DNA of 43,694 bases from Chara braunii (taxonomy: Eukaryota > Streptophyta > Charophyceae > Charales > Characeae), in NCBI GenBank assembly GCA_003427395.1, contig BFEA01000181.1, forward strand, positions 135,339 through 179,032. Reading direction: 5' to 3'. Positions 28,307 through 38,818 of the stretch are shown one piece after another. Position 1 is the stretch's first letter; each line of letters begins with the position of its first letter. The notes below the pieces were generated by a model. It had not been told where the DNA came from. It was given only the letters and a program-made list of their open reading frames with translations, and did no database searches. The translations under genes and the position numbers were made by a program.

Positions 28307-29340
28307 TCATTCCTGATTCTTTCTTACCAACTTCCTTATACGGCCAGTCTTAGCAACAAACTTCGCGATTAATATTCTCCAAAATCCGCAAGTCCCAAGA
28401 AAACACCTCACCTCACTTATATTCCTAAATGGCGTCAACCACTCAAGGATTTTATTTGTTTTCTTACTGTCTGGACGACGACCTTGCTCATTGCACATAA
28501 AACTCAGAATGGTGATCTCTCACATGTAATGTATGGACTTAGCTCCGCTAGCCGTGAGGTTGTGTTCGTGTAACAGATCAAACACCTTTCTGAGATCATT
28601 GGCATGATCCCAGACGAATTTCCTTATGCCGGGTGCAACCTCGTGCTCATCTTTTACCATTGGTCTTTTTACCACAAGATCGTCGATATAGGGTTCCGCA
28701 ATCTGTGGACTGAGCGGCCGCATCACCCTGGCCATACTTCTTTGTACCATGGTCACGACATTCGGTCATCCTTGAGGTGCCACATTCATGTGGATCAATC
28801 CTCTGGGAGTGTGCATTGCAGTTATCGGTCTATCGGCCAGATAAACTGGAAACTGATCGTAACCAGAGTAGAGATCAATGAGTGAGATAATATATTTTTC
28901 CGCACATGCTTCAGAGAGTTGATCGGCGTTAGGGAACTCTCTTGCATCACAACATTCAATCTTTGGAAATCATGTACCCATCTAAGTACCCCGTTCGGTT
29001 TTACAAAGCAAAACCATAGTGAGGCGTATGATCCATTAGAAAACCCTGCCACATCAGAGTCAATCTTTCTATCCAGATACTCCACCATTCTTCTTTGGTC
29101 ATCGGGGTTTGGATATCTGGCTCCTCTAATATTCCAAGGTTGATGCGAAACTGTGTGGATTTTGATCATCCTCACTTTATCTACAACTAACCTCCCACTT
29201 TGTTCATCATTAAAGGCATAGGCGTAATATTTTTCTTTCATCAGGACGATCATTAATGCCCTTTCCCGCTCGGTCAAGAATTCAGGTTCCCCGATGATTA
29301 TGTCATTCTGACTCTCTTCGTTGATACGGCAGGTTTTCAT
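28307..29340 (-). pseudogene. Element 2 reverse transcriptase
   Basis: 29,340-28,915: MKTCRINEESQNDIIIGEPE, LTERERALMIVLMKEKYYAY, then fingers SLWFCFVKPNGVLRWVHDFQ. A frameshift near 28,915 moves to YIISLIDLYSGYDQFPV (motif A with Asp intact, unlike element 1), AMHTPRGLIHMNVAPQG (motif B start; a TGA sits where Trp is expected in GWTN), then 28,756-28,520 VQRSMARVMRPLSPQIAEPY and YIDDLVVKRP (catalytic Asp pair). 28,498-28,307 gives the connection: ILEWLTPFRNISEVRCFLGT and CGFWRILIAKF. About 340 residues in all, the usual Ty3/gypsy RT length. Catalytic residues remain, but stops and shifts kill it. Confidence 0.82.
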
Positions 29341-29473
29341 TTCCTATTTCTTTCTTATTTGTCTTATCAATTCCCTTTCTTGCTCACAGTACACATTCTC
29401 CACGTGTATTACTAATATCGGAACTGGATGATTTTTTTTATCTATTGTCGTGTACCTCTTTTTTCCTCCTTGC

Positions 29474-30180
29474 TTAAGCCCACCCTAAAAAATTATGATC
29501 GCTTGTCTGAGCATACGGCCCCTGCATTCTTGTTTCTCGAGGGGGCGGTCTATATACTAAGTTCATACTTTCACCTTCAAGATAATCATGCAACCTGTCA
29601 GCCAATGTCTGAATTGCCTCTAGGTCCGCCATTTCATAAGCGGAAATCATGCATATTGTTTGGTCTACGTTAGCCAAGCTCAAAGTTAGTTCCTCATTTT
29701 CTTCTTCCTCATCTTCCTCGTCAGATCCTGATTCTAATTCCTTTCTTCTGCCCTCTGATTCTTCGAAGGTATATGACCCAGCATTGATAGTTTTTCGAAT
29801 TGTCAGGGCCTGTATTTTTACAGGTGATAACTTCGAACTTCCCACATGCAGGATCACATAGGATCACGAACATAGTTCATCATGAGAGTCTTTGACTGTG
29901 ATAAGAAGGATCTACCCAATAATATGGGAAGGTCCAAGCTCGGCATGATGTAGAAGCATGAGTGAACCTTGATCCGCCCTACTTTCACAATTACGTTTGA
30001 AACTATACCTGTATATCCGGACTTTCCACTAGCCCCATTAAGATATCAATAATCTCTTCTATCAATTTTCAACCCCAGTTTCTCAACCGTCTCCAAGTTC
30101 ATAATATTCATCTCCGCCCGGATATCCACCATTCCAGGACACCTTTCCTCTGATATTAACATCAATGAACCCAGTGCTTA
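29474..30180 (-). pseudogene. Element 2 protease and acidic spacer to RT
   Basis: About 30,145-29,870: GMVDIRAEMNIMNLETVEKL, where the D-S/T-G triad is Asp-Ile-Arg, so it is inactive. Then IVSNVIVKVGRIKVHSCFYI and LDLPILLGRSFL (the retropepsin ILLGR motif). 29,857-29,474 is a linker with an extreme acidic tract (ESGSDEEDEEEENEELTLSL) and then LEAIQTLADRLHDYLEG. A 10-bp tandem duplication (AGGATCACAT, at about 29,850-29,869) sits at the point where the frame changes and is the likely cause of that frameshift. Confidence 0.65.
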
Positions 30181-30223
30181 CAGATTCTCAATTCATCTTA
30201 CTTCTTACAATCGTCCAATTCGT

Positions 30224-30820
30224 TTATTTGGGAATCAAGTCTCCCAATCTTACTGTCGCCACTCTTTTTCCTGCCAATTTTGCCTTAACTAATTCTCTTA
30301 GTTTCGGAGTTGTTGCCAAAATCTCTTTCAGATTTAGCAGATCATTATATCCGTCAAGAAGTTTATTTACTAAGTTCTCTAGGTCCACCCCTTTTTCAAT
30401 TGATGTCTGGTACTTCCACTTTTTCTTTGACTTTTCGTCGTCCTCGTCTATATCAATAGAGGTTTCACCCGCAGGCAGCACGAGAGTATGTGCCTGCTCT
30501 TTGGACGCATTGCCCCCTTTAGGTTTGCGCGCAGTATAAGGAAAAAAATTCCTAAGAGCTTGATAGGCCACTTCTGATCCAGCAGCCAGAGTTGTCCTCA
30601 GGGCTCTTGGGTTAAGTTCTATTGGCTCATCACCCCCATTCTCTTGACTCATAGTGAATACGTGCGGAATTTTCATTTCTAAATCTTTGACTTCCTCACA
30701 TATGTTTGTCATCCTTGTGTTCAATCTCCTCATCTTGTCTACCAAGTCTTTCATTTTTCTCATCGTCTCCTTTGCCGACTCCCTACTTGCTTCTGCCTCT
30801 TCTGGTTTAAGTTCGATCAA
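30224..30820 (-). pseudogene. Element 2 spacer: coiled coil and pre-protease helix
   Basis: 198 codons. Residues 1-50 are a coiled coil (ESAKETMRKMKDLVDKMRRL). The middle is low-complexity with an acidic patch (DIDEDDEKSKKKWKY), and the last third (LENLVNKLLDGYNDLLNLKE, ILATTPKLRELVKAKL) is the conserved helix before the protease, matching the place of QPMQCSILEYLAASRPSRDE in element 1. It continues as GKRVATVRLGDLIPK to a stop at 30,224. Confidence 0.62.
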
Positions 30821-31021
30821 AGGAACTTATTTTCTCCCTAAACTAATCCTCAATTTCTTTTCCAGTTGGTCACTTAGCTCGGTTACATCTTCTACTCGAA
30901 CGAACGAGTCATTTTTCTCCTACCATATACGAAACATGACTGGGGCACTTGGTTCAAGACCCGCATCCCTGAGTGCTTCCATCCTTGTACCTCTGGGGAT
31001 ATTCGGGTCAATCCGGTTCCC

Positions 31022-31699
31022 TCACTTGTCGAATACATCCCCATCGATGTTTGACGTGATTAATCTGTCTTGTTCATTCATTCTTCGGACATAACATTTT
31101 TTCATAGTATAACCCTTGATCTGGCAATGAGTACAGGTGCACTCGATGTAATCTATCCATCCTCTTCCAGACCCTTGACCGCTCCATATTCCATCATTTC
31201 CACCAAAACCTCTGTCATAGTTCTTGTTGTAACCTTGTTCATAGCCCTGACCTTGACCTTGATTGTATCCTTGTCCAACCTGATTGAAACCCACATAATT
31301 GTAGTTTCGGGACTGAGAGCGTCCTTGATTGCCCTAGTTTTCTCCTTGTCCGCCATTTCCTCTTCCTCTGAATCCTCTTCCTCCTTGACCATTTCCTCTT
31401 CCTCCATTTCTACCTGTACCATGTCCGTGTCCATTTTCTTGACCCTGAAACTGATTTTGCCCTTCGTTACCCTGTGGCGGCAGAGCATGCTGTGGCTGAC
31501 TCCCATCTGTTCCTCGGCCTTGTGACAGTCCTGCCCCAACTTCTTGCATTTGGGGCAAGTTTGGGTACATCCCTATTTGTTTGAAACCCGACCATTGATT
31601 CTCGGGGTAGTATCTAGGCCAGACTCCCATAGGAGTTGCGACCGGCCAAGGTCCAAATTGAGACGCTGAGGTTGGTGCTTCTGGAACACGTGGTATCAC
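31022..31699 (-). pseudogene. Element 2 gag C-terminus: Gln/Gly-rich domain and zinc knuckle with His-to-Tyr
   Basis: A low-complexity RNA-binding-type region, rich in Gly, Gln, Asn and Tyr (GNEGQNQFQGQENGHGHGTG; GQGYEQGYNKNYDRGFGGND), is followed by CTHCQIKGYTMKKC at about 31,140-31,095. This is a CX2CX4HX4C knuckle with Tyr (TAT) for His (CAT). NEQDRLITSNIDGDVFDK closes the gag as in related elements. One TAG separates the two open parts in the same frame. The Gly/Gln domain is longer than usual for Ty3/gypsy gag and resembles condensate-forming nucleocapsid regions. Confidence 0.68.
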
Positions 31700-31831
31700 A
31701 ACTTGCTGTAAGTTTTGTCCCTTTTCAGTTCCTTGCTTCCTAGATGTCTGGTTTTGACTTTGCTTTAGGGCTTTCTTAGTCAGTAGTATCCACTCAGGTT
31801 TCTTCCCTTCTGTACTCTCTTCTCCTTCTCC

Positions 31832-32506
31832 TTATCTTCTTTTGTTCGTTACTTGTTCGACTGTCATCACTTTTTCGAACTTCATCTTATCCTTCAATTC
31901 CTTCAGTTGAGTTACTACACTACTTAACATTCCTCCTAGAGTTGAATCTGCTCCTTGGACGACACCCACTTCTTTCCTTCTCTTCCTTTCTATCTTCACC
32001 TGATGGTGGAATACCTGATCCAAATCCCCAAACGCCAAATTTTTTTTTTCCGTCTTCCATGATGTCTTCCTCCCCGACGCTCCTCCATGAGTCAATTCCA
32101 TAGTCTCATAACCCAAAAATTTTCCCAAAAAGATAACACATTCCATTTCTTCGGAAAGCCTTGGAACACGTTCCACCATTATCTCGAAGGTCGTTGCAAA
32201 CGCCCCTATCGTAGTAAAATCATTCCGATTAATGTTGTGGAGCTAGTCGATTGTCAACAAATGTTCCCATAGTTTATACTTCCGCTGCATCTCCTTTTTG
32301 AAATCATTCCGGTTCCTTTGGTCATCGATCACAATCTTTTCGATTTCAGGGCGGAACTCCCACCATACGTACTCAAATAACTGAGCGAATTTTTCCGCCG
32401 GTGTCAGTCGATTGAAGATCTGCTCCAGCAGTTCTGGCCAGTGAGATACTCGTTCCCCTTTGAAGGGAAAAAAATTATATGCTTGGCAATTGGAACCTTT
32501 TGACAT
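31832..32506 (-). pseudogene. Element 2 gag (capsid)
   Basis: MSKGSNCQAYNFFPFKGERV starts at 32,506. SHWPELLEQIFNRLTPAEKF, FEYVWWEFRPEIEKIV and DFKKEMQRKYKLWEHLL form the retrotransposon gag fold, then after a stop IGAFATTFEIMVERVPRLSE (32,230-32,150) continues it in the same frame. The C-terminal part is basic and helical (QVKIERKRRKEVGVVQ; LKELKDKMKFEKVMTVEQVT). The Met at 32,506 is a good start because it directly precedes the PFKG strand that opens the domain in element 1 (VFKGYGI). Confidence 0.75.
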
Positions 32507-32929
32507 TTTTACTATCTAGCAGTCGTGCAATCTCGGCTGCAGCTATGAACCTCTGTCCTCCATTGGCGTCCCCCATTCTGTTTCACAGTCCTCGGTCAAT
32601 CTGTATCGCAAGTATGCACATGAAAAAGAAAAATGACCAACTTTAAATTACTTCCCCAGTTTTCTTATCTTTTGGTTTTTATCCTTCGTTTTCCCTTACT
32701 TAAAGACATTCCTTATAACCCATTTTTTCCCACAATATATGATTCCTCTTTTTAATCCTACTTCATTTATCCCCTTTCTTCTGAACCTTACTTGTACGTA
32801 CTAATCTGCTATGTTCCTTTTCTATCCACAATCCTTCTCTTGCCCTATTTTTTATGCTCCTTTCGGAAAGACAAAGGCGGGTCTCGTTTTATCGTAACTC
32901 CTATCACATGACACACTTGTTCTATTACC

Positions 32930-33701
32930 AACCTATCATCCAAATTTCTTTTGCGGTCATCCAAGTCCCTGTCCCGAAGTCATGTATCATGCCAAATAGT
33001 TTGGGGATACCATTAATATATATCTTATCCCTTATTTCTGCCTTGAGTTTTTTTCAATAGCTTGGTCTTTGGTCCATGAAAAAGAACCTGATATATGTGT
33101 TCACTGTGAACAGAACGCCATCAAAATTATTTCCTGCCAACTCAGGACTCATTTTCAAGTACAAGAGGTAAAGGGTTTGAGGTGTCAAGATGTCGTATCC
33201 TCCGAGCGGCACAACTGATGCGGCCAAAGCGGTTTGTTCTACATTTACCTGGCCCCGGAAAACTTCATCAAGGATAAAGTATGGAATGATGACTTTGATA
33301 AATTTTATAGGGAAAACAAAATTCAATGCCCACTCTGTTTTTATCATGGTTATGACAGGCCTAAATTCACCCGAACTAACCTCATGGATCTTGCCTTCAA
33401 GGATCGCCCCAGTGATCTTAACATATCTGAACAAGCGTTGACCATGCCCTGTTGCCAATTCCACGTCGTACATCCTCCATATAAATGATGAGAGGTACAA
33501 GGTTGCCCGAACTATTATGCTTTCCCCGTTTGTAGTGAGACCTATTTCTACCCACACAAATGTCTCTGGTCCAATTGAAACGCCCCACCAAACGTTAATG
33601 TCTTCTTCCCTTTCATTTATACCTTGCGGCAAGGATATTCTTAGCCCCTCGCTGGTTCAGATAAGCAATTCAACTTCGAATATCTCATCTGCGTACGACA
33701 T
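32930..33701 (-). pseudogene. Element 2 ORF0, C-terminal part (unknown family)
   Basis: ATG 33,701 (MSYADEIFEVELLI, then a TGA) leads into a 192-codon open stretch (33,632-33,054). After another TGA it continues in frame to about 32,930 (INGIPKLFGMIHDFGTGTW). The protein is rich in beta-branched and aromatic residues, such as NVWWGVSIGPETFVWVEIGL, GESIIVRATLYLSSFIWRMY, FPIKFIKVIIPYFILDEVF and GGYDILTPQTLYLLYLKM, which suggests a beta-sheet fold. I recognise no domain. It lies just upstream of gag in the same orientation, so it is an accessory ORF expressed ahead of gag, unless an older host fragment was captured. The two stops could be CGA or TGG mutated to TGA. Confidence 0.5.
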
Positions 33702-34479
33702 CTTACACAAACTTGATAGTCTGGCCGGTACAAAGACATAAAGAACGCATTATCATTATGCATAAGTCTTGATCTGTAGCGGTAGCCTTTTCAGTTACCA
33801 TCCCAAATGTCATAGCTAACACTTATGATTTCCTCTTCTTAACTTGTCCGAGATGTGAATGTTTATAGTCCTATGGTTTTCACTCTGCTACAACCTCCGC
33901 TACTTATGATCTTACAACTTTCTGTCTCATTGAAAGTCTGAAAGGACTTTTCTCATACTCATGCTTCTTTTGGCAGTCTTGATATTCATCTTCTCTCGCT
34001 TTCATAATATAAAATTTCCCCCTTCCTTTTTCATTTCACTGGTTGTCACCCAGTTTCTCGATCATAAGTTATATACTAACCGAGGTATAGCGAACCTTTC
34101 AATTCCAGATATTTAAAATAGCCTCTGCAGCAGTCTCGACCCTAGCCTGCCCGTAAAACACCTTATTGGTGATAGAATTTTGGAGAGTTGTTCCATCATA
34201 AGATAGGGAGCGCTAAGTTATTGGTTAATCATATTCAAATTTTTTTCTTAATTTCTTCGCATTTCATCATTATTCCTTTTTGTTTCAGAAACTGTGATCA
34301 ACTTCTGATATTCCTCATAAGCCGCGGAAGACAGTTTCTCCTTCCTTCTCCTGCGGGTGTCTTCAGCCTTCCGGGATAACCCATATGAGTGGTAACAACC
34401 TTCAGATAATCCCTCTGTATAATAGGTATGAAATCAACCCACACTATTCTACCTAACATAAGAAGAATAGTGTCAGGAT
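33702..34479. other. Frame-broken stretch between the two ORF0 parts
   Basis: No sustained frame. On the minus strand hydrophobic fragments such as CIILTLFFLC follow the Pro-rich tract. Probably coding sequence of ORF0 eroded by indels. Confidence 0.35.
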
Positions 34480-34905
34480 GATACATAACCTATGATTAGC
34501 TCACACGGTTTGAGATACTACGGAAGGATCCAATACATGCGGTGGTGGCGGTAGAGCAGGTCGAGGGGGCTGAGGAAGGACAGTCAACTGCTGAAGTCGA
34601 CATGCCATAGAAGAAGAAAGGGAGGATTATGCCATTGGATAAGTACGAGGAGGTGGTTCGAAACGAAGAGGTGGAGTGTCGTAATGTTGCTCGTACTTTT
34701 AGGAATAGTAGGTCATCCTTCTAGGAGACGGTGTGCGTTCGTGCAAGTCTTCCTGATGCCGACACAATCTTACCCCTTCCCATCTCTCCTCCTCTTCCTC
34801 TTTTTCCTCCCGTTCGTCTCTTTCCCGTATCAAATCAATAGGTTTTTATGCAACCTTCCTTTGTCGTCCACCTCTTCCCCTTCTAGTTCCTGATCCGCGC
34901 GGCAT
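34480..34905 (-). pseudogene. Element 2 ORF0, N-terminal part (Arg/Gly, Glu and Pro tracts)
   Basis: From ATG 34,905: PRGSGTRRGRGGRQRKVA, then after a TAA an Arg/Glu block (LIRERDEREEKEEEERWEGV), HERTPSPRRMTYYS, then after another TAA YDTPPLRFEPPPRTYPMA, and a Pro-rich stretch (LPQPPRPALPPPPHVLDPSV). In-frame stops are three TAA and one TGA, all consistent with CAA/CGA to stop. The composition resembles a disordered nucleic-acid-binding N-terminus. A frameshift between 34,480 and 33,701 separates it from the globular part. It starts about 640 bp inside the PBS. Confidence 0.45.
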
Positions 34906-35214
34906 GGATGGATAAAGGTATTACTTAGCGCAGCGTCCTAAACGCCTAGCCACCTATTGATTAAGGTAATGCCTATATATGGAGATGCGTACCTTTACGA
35001 AGGAATCACAATTTTATCGCATAGTATAAGCTACCCAGCTACTTATCTAAAGGATTTTTAATATAAGGACTCCAGAAGTGGGAGTATGTGAGGTCGTCGT
35101 AGGGATGAAAAGCGTTATAGTTGGAAGGAATTAGTGCAGTCGAAACCTCTTGGGCAAATTTGACGAGAACTTGTTAAATCCTATTATGCCGATTGGTTCC
35201 TCTGCTATCCCACC

Positions 35215-35216
<2 letters not shown>

Positions 35217-35246
<30 letters not shown>
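35217..35246. repeat. T30 homopolymer in the element 2 leader
   Basis: An uninterrupted 30-nt T run between the PBS and ORF0. On the element's sense strand it is A30. It could be an insertion-related poly-A tail, but no element body adjoins it. Confidence 0.85.
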
Positions 35247-35540
35247 CCTTAGCCGCTACTTGCACGCTTCTTCGTGAAAATATACGAAAGTAACTACCCC
35301 CTTCGCGAACCGTTACAAGTGCAGCCTAAGGTTTGTAAGATATGTTAGGCGAGATACCTTAACTAGTACTCATTTTATTTAAAGAGGAGCTCGTACTTAT
35401 AGACCACCAATTATCCTCAGTAACTATCTTAGTAACTAGTCGAAGTTACGTAGCATTTTACTTTTTCGTTTGTCGTTTTGCTAGGCTTTCAATTAACCAG
35501 ACTCAAGTCCAATAACATAGGACCCCGAAAGGCAACCGAA

Positions 35541-35560
35541 GGTCCCCAGCAACGGCGCCA
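35541..35560 (-). promoter_or_regulatory. tRNA-Asp-type primer-binding site of element 2
   Basis: The minus strand reads TGGCGCCGTTGCTGGGGACC. The first 18 nt match the complement of the plant tRNA-Asp 3' end (TGGCGCCGTTGCCGGGGA) at 17 positions; the mismatch is a C-to-T. Two bases upstream lies ...CGACA, the expected CA end of a 5' LTR. This PBS type is typical of plant Ty3/gypsy elements. It fixes both the element's orientation and where reverse transcription starts. Confidence 0.85.
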
Positions 35561-35562
35561 CC

Positions 35563-37100
35563 TGTCGCCCGCAGTGGTCCCACACCCTTCTGGGATCGGT
35601 GGACCTCACGGTTGTGTCACGCGGAATTTTTCTTCCGAGTTGAAAAGAACCAATCACCCGGCATATTACGACACTATAAAATCTTAAGACCACTGAAAAA
35701 TGAATATAACTCCGGCCATGTGGTCGGGGCAGCCACAAGAAACACATTGCCTACCATAATAGGTAATGGAAGTCGGTGCCTCTATCCTTACGTATGCCAT
35801 GAGTGGGGTTGGGTTTCCAACTCTGCCTCTCATATGTAGAGAGAAAGTTGCCTCTCAAGTGGCGACTTCGTGTCTACGTGACCACCTAAACAACCGGTGC
35901 CTTCGTCCCTTTGCAGAGGAAGACATCGTTGCAAGTTCAGATATCGTCCGCATAAGGTTTAGACTCTGGCTACTTGACCTAGTACCCGCTCACTTAACCG
36001 GTACTGAGTCTCTAAAATGCCAACTTTTGTCTTCTTCGGCTCGACCTTGAGTACTCGACACAACTACTTGGTATGGTATCGGCCTACCTTCGACTTGAGT
36101 TTTTTCCTCTGCTCTTAGGTGTGGCGAGCCTCCTTCCCCGTCACTTGAATATTTTCCCCGTGACAACCCTCAATGTCACGGTCGCGGTTAAGTACCGGCT
36201 CTTTGGGCCTTCCACTCAACCAAGTGCCCTTGAAGGACACACAACACTTGTGAAAGTGGGAAGGGTTCTCAACGGTAGTACCTCCGTATTCATTATTTGT
36301 CCTATGTAACCTCTTTACTATCTAATGGTCCGTTAAGTCATAACTTGTTACATAGAATAGAATGCCCTTGAAAGTATGACGGTTTGATTGATACTTTGAT
36401 GGTTTTTATCATGACAATGATAAATTTTAGATTCAGAAGCGGAAATAGACAATCTTCTAAAAAGTCCGACCTGAATATCTAGAAGTCAAGGATATGAAGA
36501 TCACATCTTGAACATGACTTGACTAACAAGTCAGCTTTGGGCGTCTTACCGCACGTACCTCATTCCTATGATCGAGCAAACGCCCTCGACCGACCTACCT
36601 CTACGAAGGCATGTAAAAACCTTCGCATATGGGTCGGTAGCTCAGTAGGGATACTCCTACCCAAGGGTGGTGACAACCCCTTGGGTAGAGGTAAGTTGTA
36701 CCTCGCGACACCCTGACCTGTTGTGGGGTGTCGTGAGAGGTATAGCACGCCGGTCCGACACCCCTGGACTCGTTCTAATTCGTTTTTGCCTTACCGTCCG
36801 AGCCTTTGACTAATTCAGATCGTGGTCGCCACATCCCGTGCGACCTTTTCTTTGTTCCATTCCAACCCTCCGGTCCGTGCGGTCGAAGATTTTTACTTTT
36901 ACTAACTTTTACCTACACGTCGTATCACTGCGTATGGTCACCTAGCAACCTCGGCATTAGCAGCCTCGACATTAGCACCCTCGACATTAATGGTCGATAA
37001 GTTTGCTTCATGGCGCCAGACCAAAAAAATTATCACTTTTTACTTCAGACCATCCCCGGCACGGCGACCTGCGTCGATACTGTATCGAATGCAAAATCAT
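35563..37100 (-). repeat. Probable 5' LTR of element 2 (outer end not resolved)
   Basis: It begins (plus orientation) TGTCGCCCGCAGTGG, two bases from the PBS, as the inner end of an LTR should. No coding frame stands out. It contains three stem-loops in 36,604-36,741. The other terminus is not visible, since I could not find the partner LTR near 18,000-25,000, so 37,100 is only where the sequence changes character. Confidence 0.5.
36604..36741. promoter_or_regulatory. Cluster of three stem-loops in the LTR-like region
   Basis: Stem 1: CGAAGG/CCTTCG (36,604-36,625). Stem 2: CTACCCAAGGG/CCCTTGGGTAG with a 10-nt loop (36,657-36,688), 11 perfect pairs. Stem 3: ACCTCGCGACACC paired with GGTGTCGTGAGAGGT (36,700-36,741). 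Such closely packed structure could be part of R/U5 RNA (packaging, polyadenylation) if this is an LTR. Confidence 0.55.
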
Positions 37101-37140
37101 GAGCAAATACCCTTGTAAGGGTGTTTGCCCCGACAACATC
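37092..37140. repeat. Isolated copy of the foldback element's inner-end motif
   Basis: GCAAATACCCTTGTAAGG and GTGTTTGCCCCGACAACA match, with few changes, the inner ends of both inverted arms of the element at 38,819-43,694 (39,698-39,732 and 42,749-42,785). The shared AAAATC upstream extends the match to about 47 bp. The core ATACCCT-TGTC-AGGGTAT is itself a hairpin. It marks a third, degraded copy of that repeat family. Confidence 0.7.
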
Positions 37141-37815
37141 ACTGAAACCTATTTGCAAAAGTTCGGCCCAAAAACCATATGAATTAGTGTTGCGCTCCTC
37201 TTTTTCTCCCTTTTCCCTGCACTCAGCCCTACACTGAGTGCATGTTCAATGGTAAAATGACTGTTTCCAGCCAAGTTTCCCTCACCGACCCTCCAATTCA
37301 CAGTTCTTGCCTTAATGACTGCATTGAGGCTAATACTGCTTGAACTTGGTGCACAACCACGAACACGTTCGCGGCCGTGACTGTTCCTTTCTCTCCCGTC
37401 TCTACTTTTCCTCTTTCCTTCCCTGCCCTCCCCTGAAAACGGGGATGGCAGTTGTCACATTTGGAGAGGTAGGGAAAGAACTCGTGAAAATTCATGAGTT
37501 CAAATCCCGACAAACTCAGAGCGGGTTGCAAAAAGTACACCGACTTTGATGATTTTTAGAAAACTATTCGCTCATTAAAAACATCTAAAACGATTCATGC
37601 ACATGGCCTAGGTGCCTGACTACCTCCAGAAACAATTTCAAGGCCAAAAAAATTGTTTTACGTCACCAAAAAAATAATGGCGCAAAATTAAAAAATACAG
37701 ATTTTTTTTCTTTTCTTTTCTTTTTTTCTTTTTTTTTCCCTTCTTCCCCCCCTTGACAATGGGGAGGCAGCTGGCAGGTCGGGAGGAGCAGGTCCTCCTC
37801 TCTCCCATCCTCTTA

Positions 37816-37819
<4 letters not shown>

Positions 37820-37873
<54 letters not shown>
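37820..37873. repeat. (CT)n microsatellite
   Basis: Over 25 CT units without interruption. No gene. Confidence 0.9.
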
Positions 37874-37877
<4 letters not shown>

Positions 37878-38000
37878 TTTTCAACTCCCCCTTCCTACCT
37901 GTGCCTGTATACAGCCCACGACCCCAGCCTGGTTCATGCACAGGCTGGGGTGGTTCCCTCACCAGTTGCTGAGGGAACAATTGCTCTTTTTCCCACGAGC

Positions 38001-38001
<1 letters not shown>

Positions 38002-38051
<50 letters not shown>
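38002..38051. repeat. T50 homopolymer
   Basis: Fifty consecutive T. It may be the poly-A tail of a minus-strand retroposed copy, whose body would be the DNA to its right (38,052 onward, read on the minus strand). A tract this long is also prone to sequencing or assembly error. Confidence 0.85.
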
Positions 38052-38054
<3 letters not shown>

Positions 38055-38818
38055 GTGTGAGGCACATGGCCTCATCTGCCCTACAGGACCCTGCTTCAGT
38101 GGGGGTCGGCCGCCGTAAGCGAAGGCAGGCTCGACCCAGGGGCCTTCGGGCATATGCTGGGGTCACCACTCAACTGGGGAAAATTTAGGCAGTTGCGCAG
38201 CACCAGTTGGTTGAAAGCACCTCGGCCCAGAAAGCCTCATTGTGATGTATCAAAGGCTGGCCCTGGGCTGGATACGGGATGTAGGCCAAATACAGGTTGC
38301 TGGCAGCTGGGTAGGATTAACGTCCACAGTCCTTGTGCCTGATTCGTTTGGACTGGGCCTTAGCCACGCGGGGCCTACCGGGAGCTTCTTGGGAAAGGCC
38401 CAGCACAGCCAGACACACACAGCAGGCAAACCACCTCCATACAGCAAAGGGCCTGCCTCCACATTTGGCATTCGGGTGCTGGCTGCATGCTGCGAAAGTG
38501 CTGCCGCGCTAAAGTTGGCCAGCGCTCACGCACTTACGAGCGAGCTGGAAGGAGCAGACAGCCATAGCTGAGATGCACTGTTGTATGCTGGATGAGGCGC
38601 ATGGTGGTCCTTGGGTGCATGTGGTGAGTAGTGGAGTGGTGTTGCCCCCCTTTTCATTCGTGGTGTCCGTTTTCTCTCCGCCACGTCGAAAGTGAGGGGA
38701 TCTAAAAAAAAAAAAAAAAAAAAAAACAACTTACAAAAAGAACAAAGTTAACAAACCATTTGATGCCCAAAAAACGGGCGTCTGTTTTACTTCCTCAGGG
38801 ACTGCAAGTCCCTGTCCG

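Larger units (their letters stand above)
25090..35562 (-). mobile_element. Ty3/gypsy-like retrotransposon, element 2 (decayed, nested insertion)
   Basis: On the minus strand: PBS (35,560-35,541), leader with a T30 run, pre-gag ORF0 (34,905-32,930), gag (32,506-31,832), Gln/Gly-rich and knuckle segment (31,699-31,022), spacer helix (30,820-30,224), protease (about 30,180-29,870), RT (29,340-28,307), RNase H (28,270-27,580), integrase (26,619-25,095). Gag, knuckle, spacer and most of pol share one frame, so this was a single gag-pol polyprotein. A 922-bp tandem-repeat block lies at 26,653-27,574. Element 1 carries the same domains but is only distantly similar. The distance from PBS to gag (3 kb) is filled by ORF0. 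A 5' LTR should start at 35,563. I did not find its 3' partner. Confidence 0.75.
37141..38818. other. Gene-free repeat-rich stretch
   Basis: Contains a B-box-like GAGTTCAAATCCC (37,495-37,507), T/C-rich DNA at 37,700-37,750, (CT)n at about 37,820-37,873, two adjacent perfect hairpins (37,921-37,951, ACCCCAGCCTG/CAGGCTGGGGT; 37,954-37,976, GTTCCCTC/GAGGGAAC), T50 (38,002-38,051), GC-rich DNA without a convincing frame, and an A-run at 38,704-38,726. Homopolymers next to GC-rich DNA suggest several retroposed or SINE-like remnants. Confidence 0.5.

Noticed and set aside
37440-37510. tRNA or SINE head with GAGTTCAAATCCC
   Set aside because: The B-box-like phrase is present, but the A-box is poor and there is no cloverleaf. 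Not enough to call.
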